5,832 nt of DNA from Paludibacteraceae bacterium (lineage in GTDB: Bacteria; Bacteroidota; Bacteroidia; Bacteroidales; Paludibacteraceae), in the NCBI GenBank assembly GCA_947445425.1, contig CANFFA010000172.1, positions 1 through 5,832 of the forward strand, in the 5' to 3' direction. Made by a program: the position numbers and the translations under genes. This document shows, in pieces, positions 1 through 5,826 of the stretch. The notes under the pieces were generated by a model. That model saw only the letters and a program-made list of their open reading frames with translations, ran no database searches and was not told the origin of the DNA. Within the stretch, counting starts at the first letter, position 1. Every line of letters starts with the position of its first letter.

Positions 1-1
1 A

Positions 2-169
2 AATGGAATTGGAAAGTTAATCATTCCATTTCAATTTGAATTTTTTGAAGATACTAAACAGTGGCTACATTATGGTGATTGTCCCTTTGTAAATGGAAAT
101 GCTAGAGTGAAATTAAATGGTTTATTCGGAACAATTGATCGAACTGGAAAATTTACGCAAGGAAATTAA
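2..169 (+). CDS. WG-repeat protein, C-terminal fragment
   Basis: An open frame runs from the window edge to a TAA at 167-169 and gives 55 residues, so only the C-terminus is present. The sequence shows one complete WG-type (KWG) beta repeat and parts of its neighbours: GKLIIPFQFE is the 'GK..IP..Y' strand, and FVNGNARVKLNGLFGTIDRTGK matches the usual 'F.EGLARVK.NGKWGYID.TGK' pattern. The diagnostic WG is replaced by FG. WG-repeat proteins in Bacteroidetes are usually exported or cell-surface proteins of unknown role that form repeated beta structures. No function can be assigned from the fragment. An intrinsic terminator follows about 77 bases downstream, so this gene probably ends its own transcription unit and is not part of the operon that follows. 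Confidence 0.75.
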   Translation, partial: NGIGKLIIPFQFEFFEDTKQWLHYGDCPFVNGNARVKLNGLFGTIDRTGKFTQGN

Positions 170-207
170 GTGTTGTTGCACAAGGATAATTTTGAGTTTT
201 GTACTTC

Positions 208-232
208 TTTATTTCGTAAATTACGAAATAAA
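208..232. repeat. 25-bp AT-rich palindrome
   Basis: TTTATTTCGTAA at 208-219 and TTACGAAATAAA at 221-232 are perfect reverse complements around a single A at 220. Twelve-base perfect arms with almost no spacer suit a dimeric DNA-binding protein or a cruciform better than an RNA hairpin. It lies 39 bases after the WG-gene stop and 14 bases before the terminator stem. It could also be a weak bidirectional terminator, because the flanks are A- and T-rich, but the 3' side (ATCACAAAA) has no T-run on the + strand. Confidence 0.65.
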
Positions 233-245
233 TCACAAAACAATT

Positions 246-272
246 AGGGAATTTTAATGTGATTCCCTTTTT
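246..272 (+). terminator. Rho-independent terminator of WG-repeat gene
   Basis: The stem AGGGAAT (246-252) pairs with ATTCCCT (262-268) across a 9-base loop, with a possible extra T-G pair inside. The 3' arm runs directly into a T-run (268-272). It lies downstream of the WG-repeat stop codon and well upstream of the next promoter, as expected for the end of that unit. Confidence 0.7.
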
Positions 273-375
273 ACAACTTTCAAGATAATACTAAGTTTTT
301 TAGAGGATATTATATTGTCATACTTTTCAAAGTACCACACAACAAAGTTTTCAGCGCACTTCTGCAACGCTTAAT

Positions 376-410
376 TTTGTTTAATATTAAGAAAAAAAAC
401 ATTACTTTTG
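376..410 (+). promoter_or_regulatory. Bacteroidetes-type promoter (-33/-7)
   Basis: TACTTTTG at 403-410 is an exact match to the Bacteroidetes -7 consensus TAnnTTTG. A TTTG at 376-379 lies 23 bases upstream, within the spacing reported for Flavobacterium-type promoters and slightly long for Bacteroides. Transcription would begin near 415-420, giving a leader of about 110 bases before the ATG at 526. This is the only full consensus match I found ahead of a gene here, so it probably serves the transglutaminase-like gene and possibly the genes after it. Confidence 0.6.
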
Positions 411-525
411 TACGATATAAATAGTCTAGTGCAATAAACCAACACTATTACAATAATCACAATATAAGCTATTTACACTGTCAAGCGTTACCACATGTTT
501 GAATCTGCACCCAAAATACAAGGCT

Positions 526-2022
526 ATGAGAATTTTTATTTTTGGAATCGTACTCACATTTCTTTTTTCTTGTAGTTCTGTACAAGCACAATCGCTGGAC
601 GAATACCAGTTGAAGCAACAAAAGGAGTTGGATTTGTATGAACAGAAACACAATAATGGGACAGCCCAATTAGAAAATAACTATGCTGAATATATCAGCA
701 AGCGTGACCGTGAGTGGAGTGATTTTTTACGAAAGGAATGGGAAAACCATAAAGTAGTGGTTGGAAAAGTTGTACCACAAAAACCCAAACCTGATTTAAC
801 TCCCACCTATATACCTCCTACCACACCCATTGATCCACAGTGCATTCCAATAAAACCAGTTGTCATTCCTCAAGTTGCACCCGCCCCAAAACCACAACCA
901 ATTGTTCCTATTTGCAAACCCGCCGAGCAAGATAAAAACACAAAAACTGCTCAATTGTCTTTCTACGGCAAACAGCTAACCATTACTTATGATATAAACC
1001 TTGGGAAATGTGCTTTCACTACTGTTAATCAAGAAGCCATTACCTCTTTTTGGGAAAATGTAAGTGCCGTTAATTATACCCCTGTCGTAGCAAGACTGGT
1101 TGATATTAAAAAAGAGATGCGCCTAAATGATTATGCCTATTTTGAGTTGATACAACAATTTTCGAAGGAAGTGTATCCTTCAAGCACTAATCAAGATCGC
1201 CTTCTCAGCTGGTTTCTAATGGTACGGTCGGGGTACGGAGTTCGTGTTGCTTTTCATGCGGATGAGATTGCGTTATTGATACCCATTCAAGAGCAGATGT
1301 ACCTGATAAGCTACATGACTTTGGGTGATAAGCAGTATTATCTTTTTCCAAAGCTTGCGGGTGGTTCCTATTTTACTTATGACAAGGATTATTCTTCAGG
1401 TGCTCAGTCCTTAAGTTTAAATATTTTAAACCCCATCCATTTTAGCGAAAAGAAAGCCAACAAAGAGTTAAATTTCAAATTTGAGAACAAAAACTACCTG
1501 CTACACATCGCTTACGACCCTGATTTGATTGATTTCTATAAAACCTACCCACAAGCGGAAATTCGCATCAATTTTCAAGCTGCAAGCTCTACACAAGCAA
1601 AACAATCATTGGCAACAGCATTAAAACCTTATACCTCACAGATGGATGAATTGAAGGCTGTCAACTTCTTGCTACATTTCGTTCAAACAGCATTTGAATA
1701 TAAAACCGATGAGGAGCAATTTGGTAAAGAAAAATACTTTTTTGCCGATGAACTTTTCTATTACCCCTATTCGGATTGCGAAGACCGTTCTGTGCTTTTC
1801 TCCTACTTGGTCCGGGAGCTGATGGGATTAAAAGTGATTGGACTCAGTTACCCTAACCACATTTCAACCGCTGTTGCCTTTAACAGCACGGTGACTGGTG
1901 ATTATCTGAGATACAAGAACAAAAACTACGTGGTATCTGACCCAACCTATATCGGAGCACCGGTGGGTCTGACCATGCCGCAATTTAAAAATAGTTCGCC
2001 GATTGTGGTTGAGATTGAATAG
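526..2022 (+). CDS. Exported transglutaminase-like cysteine protein
   Basis: This is a 498-residue protein with an N-terminal export signal (MRIFIFG, then a hydrophobic stretch). LFSC at 13-16 can be read as a lipobox with Cys16 as the lipid anchor; cleavage after VQA at about 21 is the alternative. Residues 22-81 are charged and probably helical. Residues 82-138 are a Pro-rich linker. A long middle region (about 140-380) is not recognised. The C-terminus carries a transglutaminase-like Cys-His-Asp triad: Cys418 in SDCEDRS, His445 in YPNHIS and Asp472 in VVSDPTY, evenly spaced by 27. The superfamily includes peptidases, amidases and cross-linking enzymes, and the substrate here is unknown. 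A TTG at 499 would add nine polar residues (MNLHPKYKA) ahead of the signal, so I prefer the ATG at 526. It is the first gene after the promoter at 376-410, and exported N-module proteins follow it. Confidence 0.85.
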   Translation: MRIFIFGIVLTFLFSCSSVQAQSLDEYQLKQQKELDLYEQKHNNGTAQLENNYAEYISKRDREWSDFLRKEWENHKVVVGKVVPQKPKPDLTPTYIPPTTPIDPQCIPIKPVVIPQVAPAPKPQPIVPICKPAEQDKNTKTAQLSFYGKQLTITYDINLGKCAFTTVNQEAITSFWENVSAVNYTPVVARLVDIKKEMRLNDYAYFELIQQFSKEVYPSSTNQDRLLSWFLMVRSGYGVRVAFHADEIALLIPIQEQMYLISYMTLGDKQYYLFPKLAGGSYFTYDKDYSSGAQSLSLNILNPIHFSEKKANKELNFKFENKNYLLHIAYDPDLIDFYKTYPQAEIRINFQAASSTQAKQSLATALKPYTSQMDELKAVNFLLHFVQTAFEYKTDEEQFGKEKYFFADELFYYPYSDCEDRSVLFSYLVRELMGLKVIGLSYPNHISTAVAFNSTVTGDYLRYKNKNYVVSDPTYIGAPVGLTMPQFKNSSPIVVEIE

Positions 2023-2092
2023 GATTTGTATATGATTGATTAGTAGATTGATTTATGCTTATTAATGAAGATAGATAAATTATTGATTATAG

Positions 2093-2488
2093 ATGAAACA
2101 GATAATACCTTTACTCCTTTTTATTGCAGTCGCAACCTCCCTTTTTGGGGAAATTTCAGTAAAATCTTTCCGTAAGCTAGAGACTGATTTAGATGCGAGG
2201 GTAAATGAGCCGATAAAGGATTTTAATGGTAATCTGAGTGCCATTATCAAGGTGGTCACTACCCAGACCGGATTTAGTTTTGACTGTGGACAGATCGGGG
2301 TTGTCAAGACGGTAAATAAACCTGCCGAAATTTGGGTATATGTGCCTTATAGCACCAAACACATCAGTATTAGCCACCCTGAATTTGGAATGTTACGGGA
2401 CTATCGGTTTGATCAGCCAATAGTTGAAGCCACTGTGTATGAACTGGTAATCATTTCGGAGAAGGTGGAAGTGATTGTAAAAAAGGAG
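2093..2488 (+). repeat. Copy 1 of paralogous N-terminal module
   Basis: These 132 codons align without a gap to 4305-4700. About 92 of 132 residues are identical by eye, and there are long stretches of near-identical DNA, for example around the TTQTGFSFDCGQ coding segment. Identity drops sharply beyond codon 132, where the two genes carry unrelated downstream domains. Confidence 0.85.
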
Positions 2489-3514
2489 ACACCGACATCG
2501 GAAATTTCGGTAAATTCTACTCTAATGGACATGCATGTTATCGCTCCAGCTCCTCTGTTTGAACCTATTGAGAAACAGGATAAGGATAACACCATCCAGT
2601 CAAACTCAACAGAACAATCTATTGGTGCAGCACCTTCAACTTTGAATTCAATTGAAAAATACGGAAAGGACATTACTATCCAGTCAACCCCAACGAATAT
2701 GCCTCTGTCAATTGACGGAAATATAGTTGGAAAAACACCTTATGTAGCAAGATTGTTAGACGGAAATCATACCCTTCAAATAGAAAATGGAGCGAAAAAG
2801 CAGGAGATGCATATCATCATTGCGCCCTGGTCTCAGAAAAACAATACCTATCATTTGTATTTTACCAATGAGTTGAAGGATGTTGATGGAAATGTGTATC
2901 AAACACTGAAGATCGGAACGCAAGTTTGGATGCTCGAAAATCTAAAAACGACCCATTATCGAAATGGGGATGAAATTCCCTTGGTTCCAAATGCCAATGA
3001 ATGGAGCAAGTTGAATGCAGGAGCGAGCTGTGCTTATAACAATGACCCAAATGCGATTGATAAATTTGGGTTATTGTACAATTGGTCAGCCGTCACTGAT
3101 CACAGGGGTATTGCACCACAAGGTTGGCATGTTGCCAGTAAAGATGACTATGATGCCTTGGTGCAGTATTTAATTAGTCATGGTTTTAGCCACGATGGCT
3201 CTTTGGGTGAAAATCTCATTGCAAATTCTTTGGCTGCTACAACGAATTGGAGGCCTAGCTATTCAAAGGTAGGGGTTCCGGGATATGAATTAAAATCAAA
3301 CAACAGAACAGGATTTTCGGGATTACCTGCGGGAATTAGAAATTCCTCGGGTCACTTTGAAGGTTTGGCTTCCATTGCTTGTTGGTGGACATGCAGCATG
3401 AGTAGCAGCCAGAATAGCGTCTATACCTTTCAAATTCAGAGTGATAAATCTAACTCTATATTTGTAAATCAAAATAAAAATTCAGGTTTTGCAATTCGAT
3501 GTATTAAAAATTAA
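2093..3514 (+). CDS. Secreted N-module/PEGA/FISUMP protein
   Basis: This is a 473-residue exported protein. Residues 1-19 are a signal peptide with likely cleavage before EIS. Residues 20-132 are a conserved N-terminal module shared with the gene at 4305, including DLDARV, IIKVVTTQTGFSFDCG with Cys65, EIWVYVPY and VYELVIIS. I have seen this module associated with PEGA proteins in Bacteroidetes, but its function is unknown. Residues 133-193 are low-complexity linker with a short internal repeat. Residues 194-257 resemble a PEGA domain (IQSTP, SIDG, GKTPY, LLDGNHTL). Residues 263-473 are a FISUMP domain (Fibrobacter succinogenes major paralogous domain): DVDGNVY, W279-MLENL, GLLYNW at 326-331, QGWHV at 343-347, GFSGLPAG at 407-414 and GFAIRC near the end. 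FISUMP domains occur on secreted and surface proteins, often lipoproteins, and the fold is probably C-type-lectin-like. A binding role is inference. It starts 70 bases after the previous gene, with no clear promoter between. Confidence 0.88.
   Translation: MKQIIPLLLFIAVATSLFGEISVKSFRKLETDLDARVNEPIKDFNGNLSAIIKVVTTQTGFSFDCGQIGVVKTVNKPAEIWVYVPYSTKHISISHPEFGMLRDYRFDQPIVEATVYELVIISEKVEVIVKKETPTSEISVNSTLMDMHVIAPAPLFEPIEKQDKDNTIQSNSTEQSIGAAPSTLNSIEKYGKDITIQSTPTNMPLSIDGNIVGKTPYVARLLDGNHTLQIENGAKKQEMHIIIAPWSQKNNTYHLYFTNELKDVDGNVYQTLKIGTQVWMLENLKTTHYRNGDEIPLVPNANEWSKLNAGASCAYNNDPNAIDKFGLLYNWSAVTDHRGIAPQGWHVASKDDYDALVQYLISHGFSHDGSLGENLIANSLAATTNWRPSYSKVGVPGYELKSNNRTGFSGLPAGIRNSSGHFEGLASIACWWTCSMSSSQNSVYTFQIQSDKSNSIFVNQNKNSGFAIRCIKN
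2567..2695 (+). repeat. Imperfect 84-nt tandem repeat in linker
   Basis: IEKQDKDNTIQSNST (from residue 159) and IEKYGKDITIQSTPT (from residue 187) lie exactly 28 codons (84 nt) apart and share ATCCAGTCAA at the DNA level (2594 and 2678). The second copy runs into the PEGA-like domain. The first may be the remnant of a duplicated PEGA start or a lengthened linker. Confidence 0.6.
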
Positions 3515-3519
3515 AATGA

Positions 3520-4239
3520 ATGATGATGGTAAAAATTTATGTCTGTTCGTGGGTTTTGTTGCTTTCATTATTTGGTTGTATCAAACAGTCAAACAAAAAT
3601 GTGCAAGAAGGGAAGGAAATTGTAAGTGTATCAAAGGAAGATGAACAAAATGTCCTGAAAATTGCAGAAAAGTGGGTTGCACTGGAGGCCGAAAAGTATT
3701 TATTTGAAACCTACACCAGCAATCCGAATGATTCCTCTAAAATGCTAATAGAGCATGGACAAGCTCAAAAGTATTCTCGTGAAGAGACGACAGATGAAAT
3801 TCGTTATAGTGCGAATATTGGAGACAACGCTTATTCGATCTCAAAAAATCAGTTTTTAAAGGGTGACTTGGATGGTGATTCACGGGAAGATATTCTGGTG
3901 GCTGTTACAGTGGAATTTGGCAACAATGGTACTTATACAAACGAATACTTATTTCTCAATAAAAAGAGTGGATTTGTATTGGCAAATGTATTTAGTCCCA
4001 ATGAAATAGCCTCCAAAAATATAAAAGACAAAAAACTACTTTATGCACATGGTATTTTTTCGAAAATAGAAGAAAATTGTATCATTGGATCATCTAATTA
4101 TTCCGGAGAGAATGACGAACTTTGTTGTCCATCCTATTATTGCGAGATTCAAAAATACAGATATAACGAAAAAACGAAGAAATTAGAATTGGTGTTTCAA
4201 TCTGAAATCAAGAAACGTCCAATGAAAGGTGAAAAGTAA
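3520..4239 (+). CDS. Small lipoprotein with GDLDGD loop and CCPS motif
   Basis: This 239-residue protein is not assigned to a named family. The N-terminus is a clear lipoprotein signal: MMMVK, a hydrophobic run, then the lipobox LFGC with Cys20. Three ATG codons in a row (3520, 3523, 3526) are all possible starts and make little difference to the product. After a polar, Lys/Glu-rich stretch, residues 114-127 read KGDLDGDSREDILV. This resembles the Asp-rich calcium-binding loop of FG-GAP/VCBS-type beta repeats, followed by a beta strand. Residues 201-208 read LCCPSYYC, with three Cys in seven residues, and then a KYRYNEKTKKLELV strand-turn-strand. The mature part looks like a small beta-rich periplasmic or surface domain. 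Only 5 bases separate it from the FISUMP gene, so the two are almost certainly co-transcribed. A calcium-binding role is inference. Confidence 0.82.
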   Translation: MMMVKIYVCSWVLLLSLFGCIKQSNKNVQEGKEIVSVSKEDEQNVLKIAEKWVALEAEKYLFETYTSNPNDSSKMLIEHGQAQKYSREETTDEIRYSANIGDNAYSISKNQFLKGDLDGDSREDILVAVTVEFGNNGTYTNEYLFLNKKSGFVLANVFSPNEIASKNIKDKKLLYAHGIFSKIEENCIIGSSNYSGENDELCCPSYYCEIQKYRYNEKTKKLELVFQSEIKKRPMKGEK

Positions 4240-4304
4240 TAAATCGGACTAAATATCATCAGATTTGGAATAAATACACTTCATCTCGCACAATAATTCT
4301 TGGC

Positions 4305-4700
4305 ATGAAACAACTTATACCCATTCTATTTCTTTTCGCTTTCCTATCAAATTCCTTTGCGGAAATTTCCGTAAAATCTTTCCGCAAGCTTGAAAATGAT
4401 CTTGATGCAAGAGTCACTGCACCTTTAAAGGATTTTAGTGGAGATGTTAGTGCTATCATCAAGGTAGTCACTACCCAAACAGGTTTTTCTTTTGATTGCG
4501 GACAAGCAGGTATTGTCAAAACCGTCAATAAACCGTCGGAAATATGGGTATATGTTCCTTATGGTGTAAAACGGCTTTCTATTATGCATCCCCAGTTGGG
4601 GCAATTGAGGGATTGGATTATTACGCAACCAATTGAAAAAGCAGCTGTTTACGAGCTGGTGATTATTTCGGGTAAAGTGGAACAGATTGTGAAAGAAGAT
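4305..4700 (+). repeat. Copy 2 of paralogous N-terminal module
   Basis: This is the gap-free counterpart of 2093-2488. Both copies begin with ATGAAACA and have the same signal-peptide length and module length. As direct repeats about 2.2 kb apart, they could recombine and delete the intervening FISUMP and lipoprotein genes. Confidence 0.85.
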
Positions 4701-5726
4701 ATTTCGACCGAGTTTGTGACAATAACATCCGAACCATCAGGAGCTGATGTATACATCGATGATAAAGCGACAGGCAAATCAACCCCATTTTCAGGACAAT
4801 ATTCTTTGGGGTATCATACCTATCGGCTCAGTATGGATTTATATCACCCGGATGCCGGAAAATTTGAATTGAAAGCAAATGCCCCAACTAAAAAAATCAC
4901 CTCTGCATTACTCCCCGCTTATGGACAATTGCAAATCAATTCTACTCCCGAAAGTGGCGCTGCTATTGTGTTGGACGGCAATCCATTGATACAGACCACC
5001 CCTTGTACATTAGACAAGATTAAAAGTGGCACTCACACGCTACAACTCAGCAAAGCATTATACCACGACAACAGTCAGAATATCCAAATAGCAGATGGAC
5101 AGACCACAAAAGCAACCCTTGTTTTGCAACCCGCTTTTGGCTCTATTTCCATCACAAGCACTCCCGAAAGTGGTGCAGCCATCACCCTTGATGAAGTTTC
5201 TACCGGAAAAACAACCCCTTGTACCCTCGATAAAGTCTCTTCTGGTGGGCATACCGTCTCCTTGCGAAGGGAATGGTATGAGCCAACAAAGCAACAAATT
5301 AAGGTAGTTGATGGGCAAAATACAAAACTTGATGTGCCTATGAATGCTCTGTTTGGTAAGATAAACATAAACACAACCCCCGAAACCGATATCTATATCG
5401 ACAATGAAAAAGTCGGAAGTGGAAGCTATACTGGTCGGTTAAACGAAGGAATTTACACCCTGGAGGCCAGAAAACCAAAATACAGCACGGACAAACAGAA
5501 GATCCAAATGCTTGCTGGTGAGCAAAAAATCATTAACCTTACACCCCGTCCACAATTGGGAACACTGGAGATTGAAACCACCCCGATGGATGCCACCATT
5601 ACATTGGATGGTGTTAATAAAGGAACAACACCTGCAAACTTACGGAATTTATTGGTAGGTAGTTATTCATTGGTGCTGAGTAGTATGCTACTCCCCAATG
5701 TTAGGACAATTTCAGCAGCAAGTTAA
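4305..5726 (+). CDS. Secreted PEGA-array protein, C-terminus probably truncated
   Basis: This 473-residue product has a signal peptide (1-19, cleavage before EIS) and the N-terminal module (20-132) shared with the gene at 2093, including Cys65. It then carries a PEGA array. Repeat 1 starts at about 138 (TSEPSGADVYIDD), repeat 2 at 207 (STPESGAAIVLDG), repeat 3 at 279 (STPESGAAITLDE), repeat 4 at 351 (TTPETDIYIDNE) and repeat 5 at 419 (TTPMDATITLDG). PEGA domains are extracellular beta modules found in surface proteins, where they act as spacers or binding units. Repeat 5 follows the pattern to VGSYSLVLS (about 459). It then changes to SMLLPNVRTISAAS and stops, losing the usual 'GY/Y...' second half. 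I infer that the original 3' end was replaced by foreign sequence from about 5680, and that a longer C-terminus, possibly FISUMP as in the paralogue, was lost. It starts 65 bases after the lipoprotein gene, with no clear promoter between. Confidence 0.85.
   Translation: MKQLIPILFLFAFLSNSFAEISVKSFRKLENDLDARVTAPLKDFSGDVSAIIKVVTTQTGFSFDCGQAGIVKTVNKPSEIWVYVPYGVKRLSIMHPQLGQLRDWIITQPIEKAAVYELVIISGKVEQIVKEDISTEFVTITSEPSGADVYIDDKATGKSTPFSGQYSLGYHTYRLSMDLYHPDAGKFELKANAPTKKITSALLPAYGQLQINSTPESGAAIVLDGNPLIQTTPCTLDKIKSGTHTLQLSKALYHDNSQNIQIADGQTTKATLVLQPAFGSISITSTPESGAAITLDEVSTGKTTPCTLDKVSSGGHTVSLRREWYEPTKQQIKVVDGQNTKLDVPMNALFGKININTTPETDIYIDNEKVGSGSYTGRLNEGIYTLEARKPKYSTDKQKIQMLAGEQKIINLTPRPQLGTLEIETTPMDATITLDGVNKGTTPANLRNLLVGSYSLVLSSMLLPNVRTISAAS
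4923..5354 (+). repeat. Two tandem 216-bp PEGA units
   Basis: PEGA repeats 2 (4923-5138, residues 207-278) and 3 (5139-5354, residues 279-350) have exactly the same length of 72 codons. They share STPESGAAI, a TTPCTLDK block and an SG.HT turn. They resemble each other more than they resemble repeats 1, 4 and 5, which have other periods (68-70 residues) and different key residues. This suggests a recent internal duplication. Confidence 0.75.
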
Positions 5727-5744
5727 GATATGTTTTGTTGCTGC
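5715..5744. repeat. Inverted repeat GCAGCAA / TTGCTGC
   Basis: The arms GCAGCAA (5715-5721) and TTGCTGC (5738-5744) are perfect over 7 bp with a 16-base loop. The left arm overlaps the last codons of the PEGA-array gene, whose TAA is at 5724-5726. No T-run follows the right arm (AAGTTTGG), so it is not a convincing intrinsic terminator. Confidence 0.55.
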
Positions 5745-5764
5745 AAGTTTGGTTTAGTTCGGAC

Positions 5765-5826
5765 AAAACGGGAAATAACTTTTGGAGCCGCCACCAAGCG
5801 AGCTCGAAAAAAGTTATTCTCGTTTT
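5765..5826. repeat. 62-nt imperfect inverted repeat (long hairpin)
   Basis: AATAACTTTT at 5774-5783 pairs perfectly with AAAAGTTATT at 5809-5818. After a one-base bulge (A5773), the pairing continues through G5772-C5819 and G5771-T5820 (wobble), then AAAACG (5765-5770) with CGTTTT (5821-5826). This gives about 18 pairs in all. Inside the loop, GAGC (5785-5788) can also pair with GCTC (5802-5805). The loop is noticeably richer in G and C than the surrounding DNA. The right arm ends 6 bases before the window edge, so the structure may continue. Confidence 0.75.

Larger units (their letters stand above)
170..525. other. Intergenic region with terminator and promoter
   Basis: This AT-rich stretch of about 350 bases has no credible gene. 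In order it holds a 25-bp palindrome (208-232), an intrinsic terminator (246-272), about 100 bases in which I see nothing specific (273-375), a Bacteroidetes-type promoter (376-410) and a leader of roughly 110 bases before the ATG at 526. The leader contains a weak possible stem (TAGTG at 427-431 with CACTA at 443-447) but nothing I recognise as a riboswitch. Confidence 0.7.

Noticed and set aside
499..525. TTG start at 499 for the transglutaminase-like gene.
   Set aside because: It would place nine polar residues ahead of a complete signal peptide that already begins with a Met-Arg at the ATG at 526.
2023..2092. Promoter between the transglutaminase-like gene and the FISUMP gene.
   Set aside because: There is no TAnnTTTG match with a correctly spaced TTG. 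TAGGATTTG near the previous stop has one base too many, and the region is mostly repeated GATTGA-like words.
2080..2307. Antisense open frames over both copies of the N-terminal module (2080-2307 and 4259-4528) with similar products.
   Set aside because: Their similarity follows from the paralogous + strand genes they overlie. They lack signals or domains of their own.
3380..3514. Complete diversity-generating retroelement with the FISUMP gene as target.
   Set aside because: No reverse transcriptase gene and no template repeat of the 3' end are visible in the window. Only the resemblance of the tail remains, and it is reported as a low-interest finding.
4240..4304. Promoter ahead of the PEGA-array gene.
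   Set aside because: A TTTG occurs at 4264-4267, but the only candidate -7 sequences (TACACTTC, TAATTCTTG) are poor and wrongly spaced.
4923..5354. CRISPR-like regular repeats.
   Set aside because: The 216-base periodicity reflects protein-coding PEGA repeats. There are no short identical repeats with unique spacers.
5058..5374. Several open frames on both strands within the PEGA array.
   Set aside because: They are shadows of the + strand PEGA gene, whose reading frame shows clear repeated domains.
5715..5744. GCAGCAA/TTGCTGC inverted repeat as terminator of the PEGA-array gene.
   Set aside because: The loop is 16 bases and no T-run follows the right arm. The left arm is inside the coding sequence.
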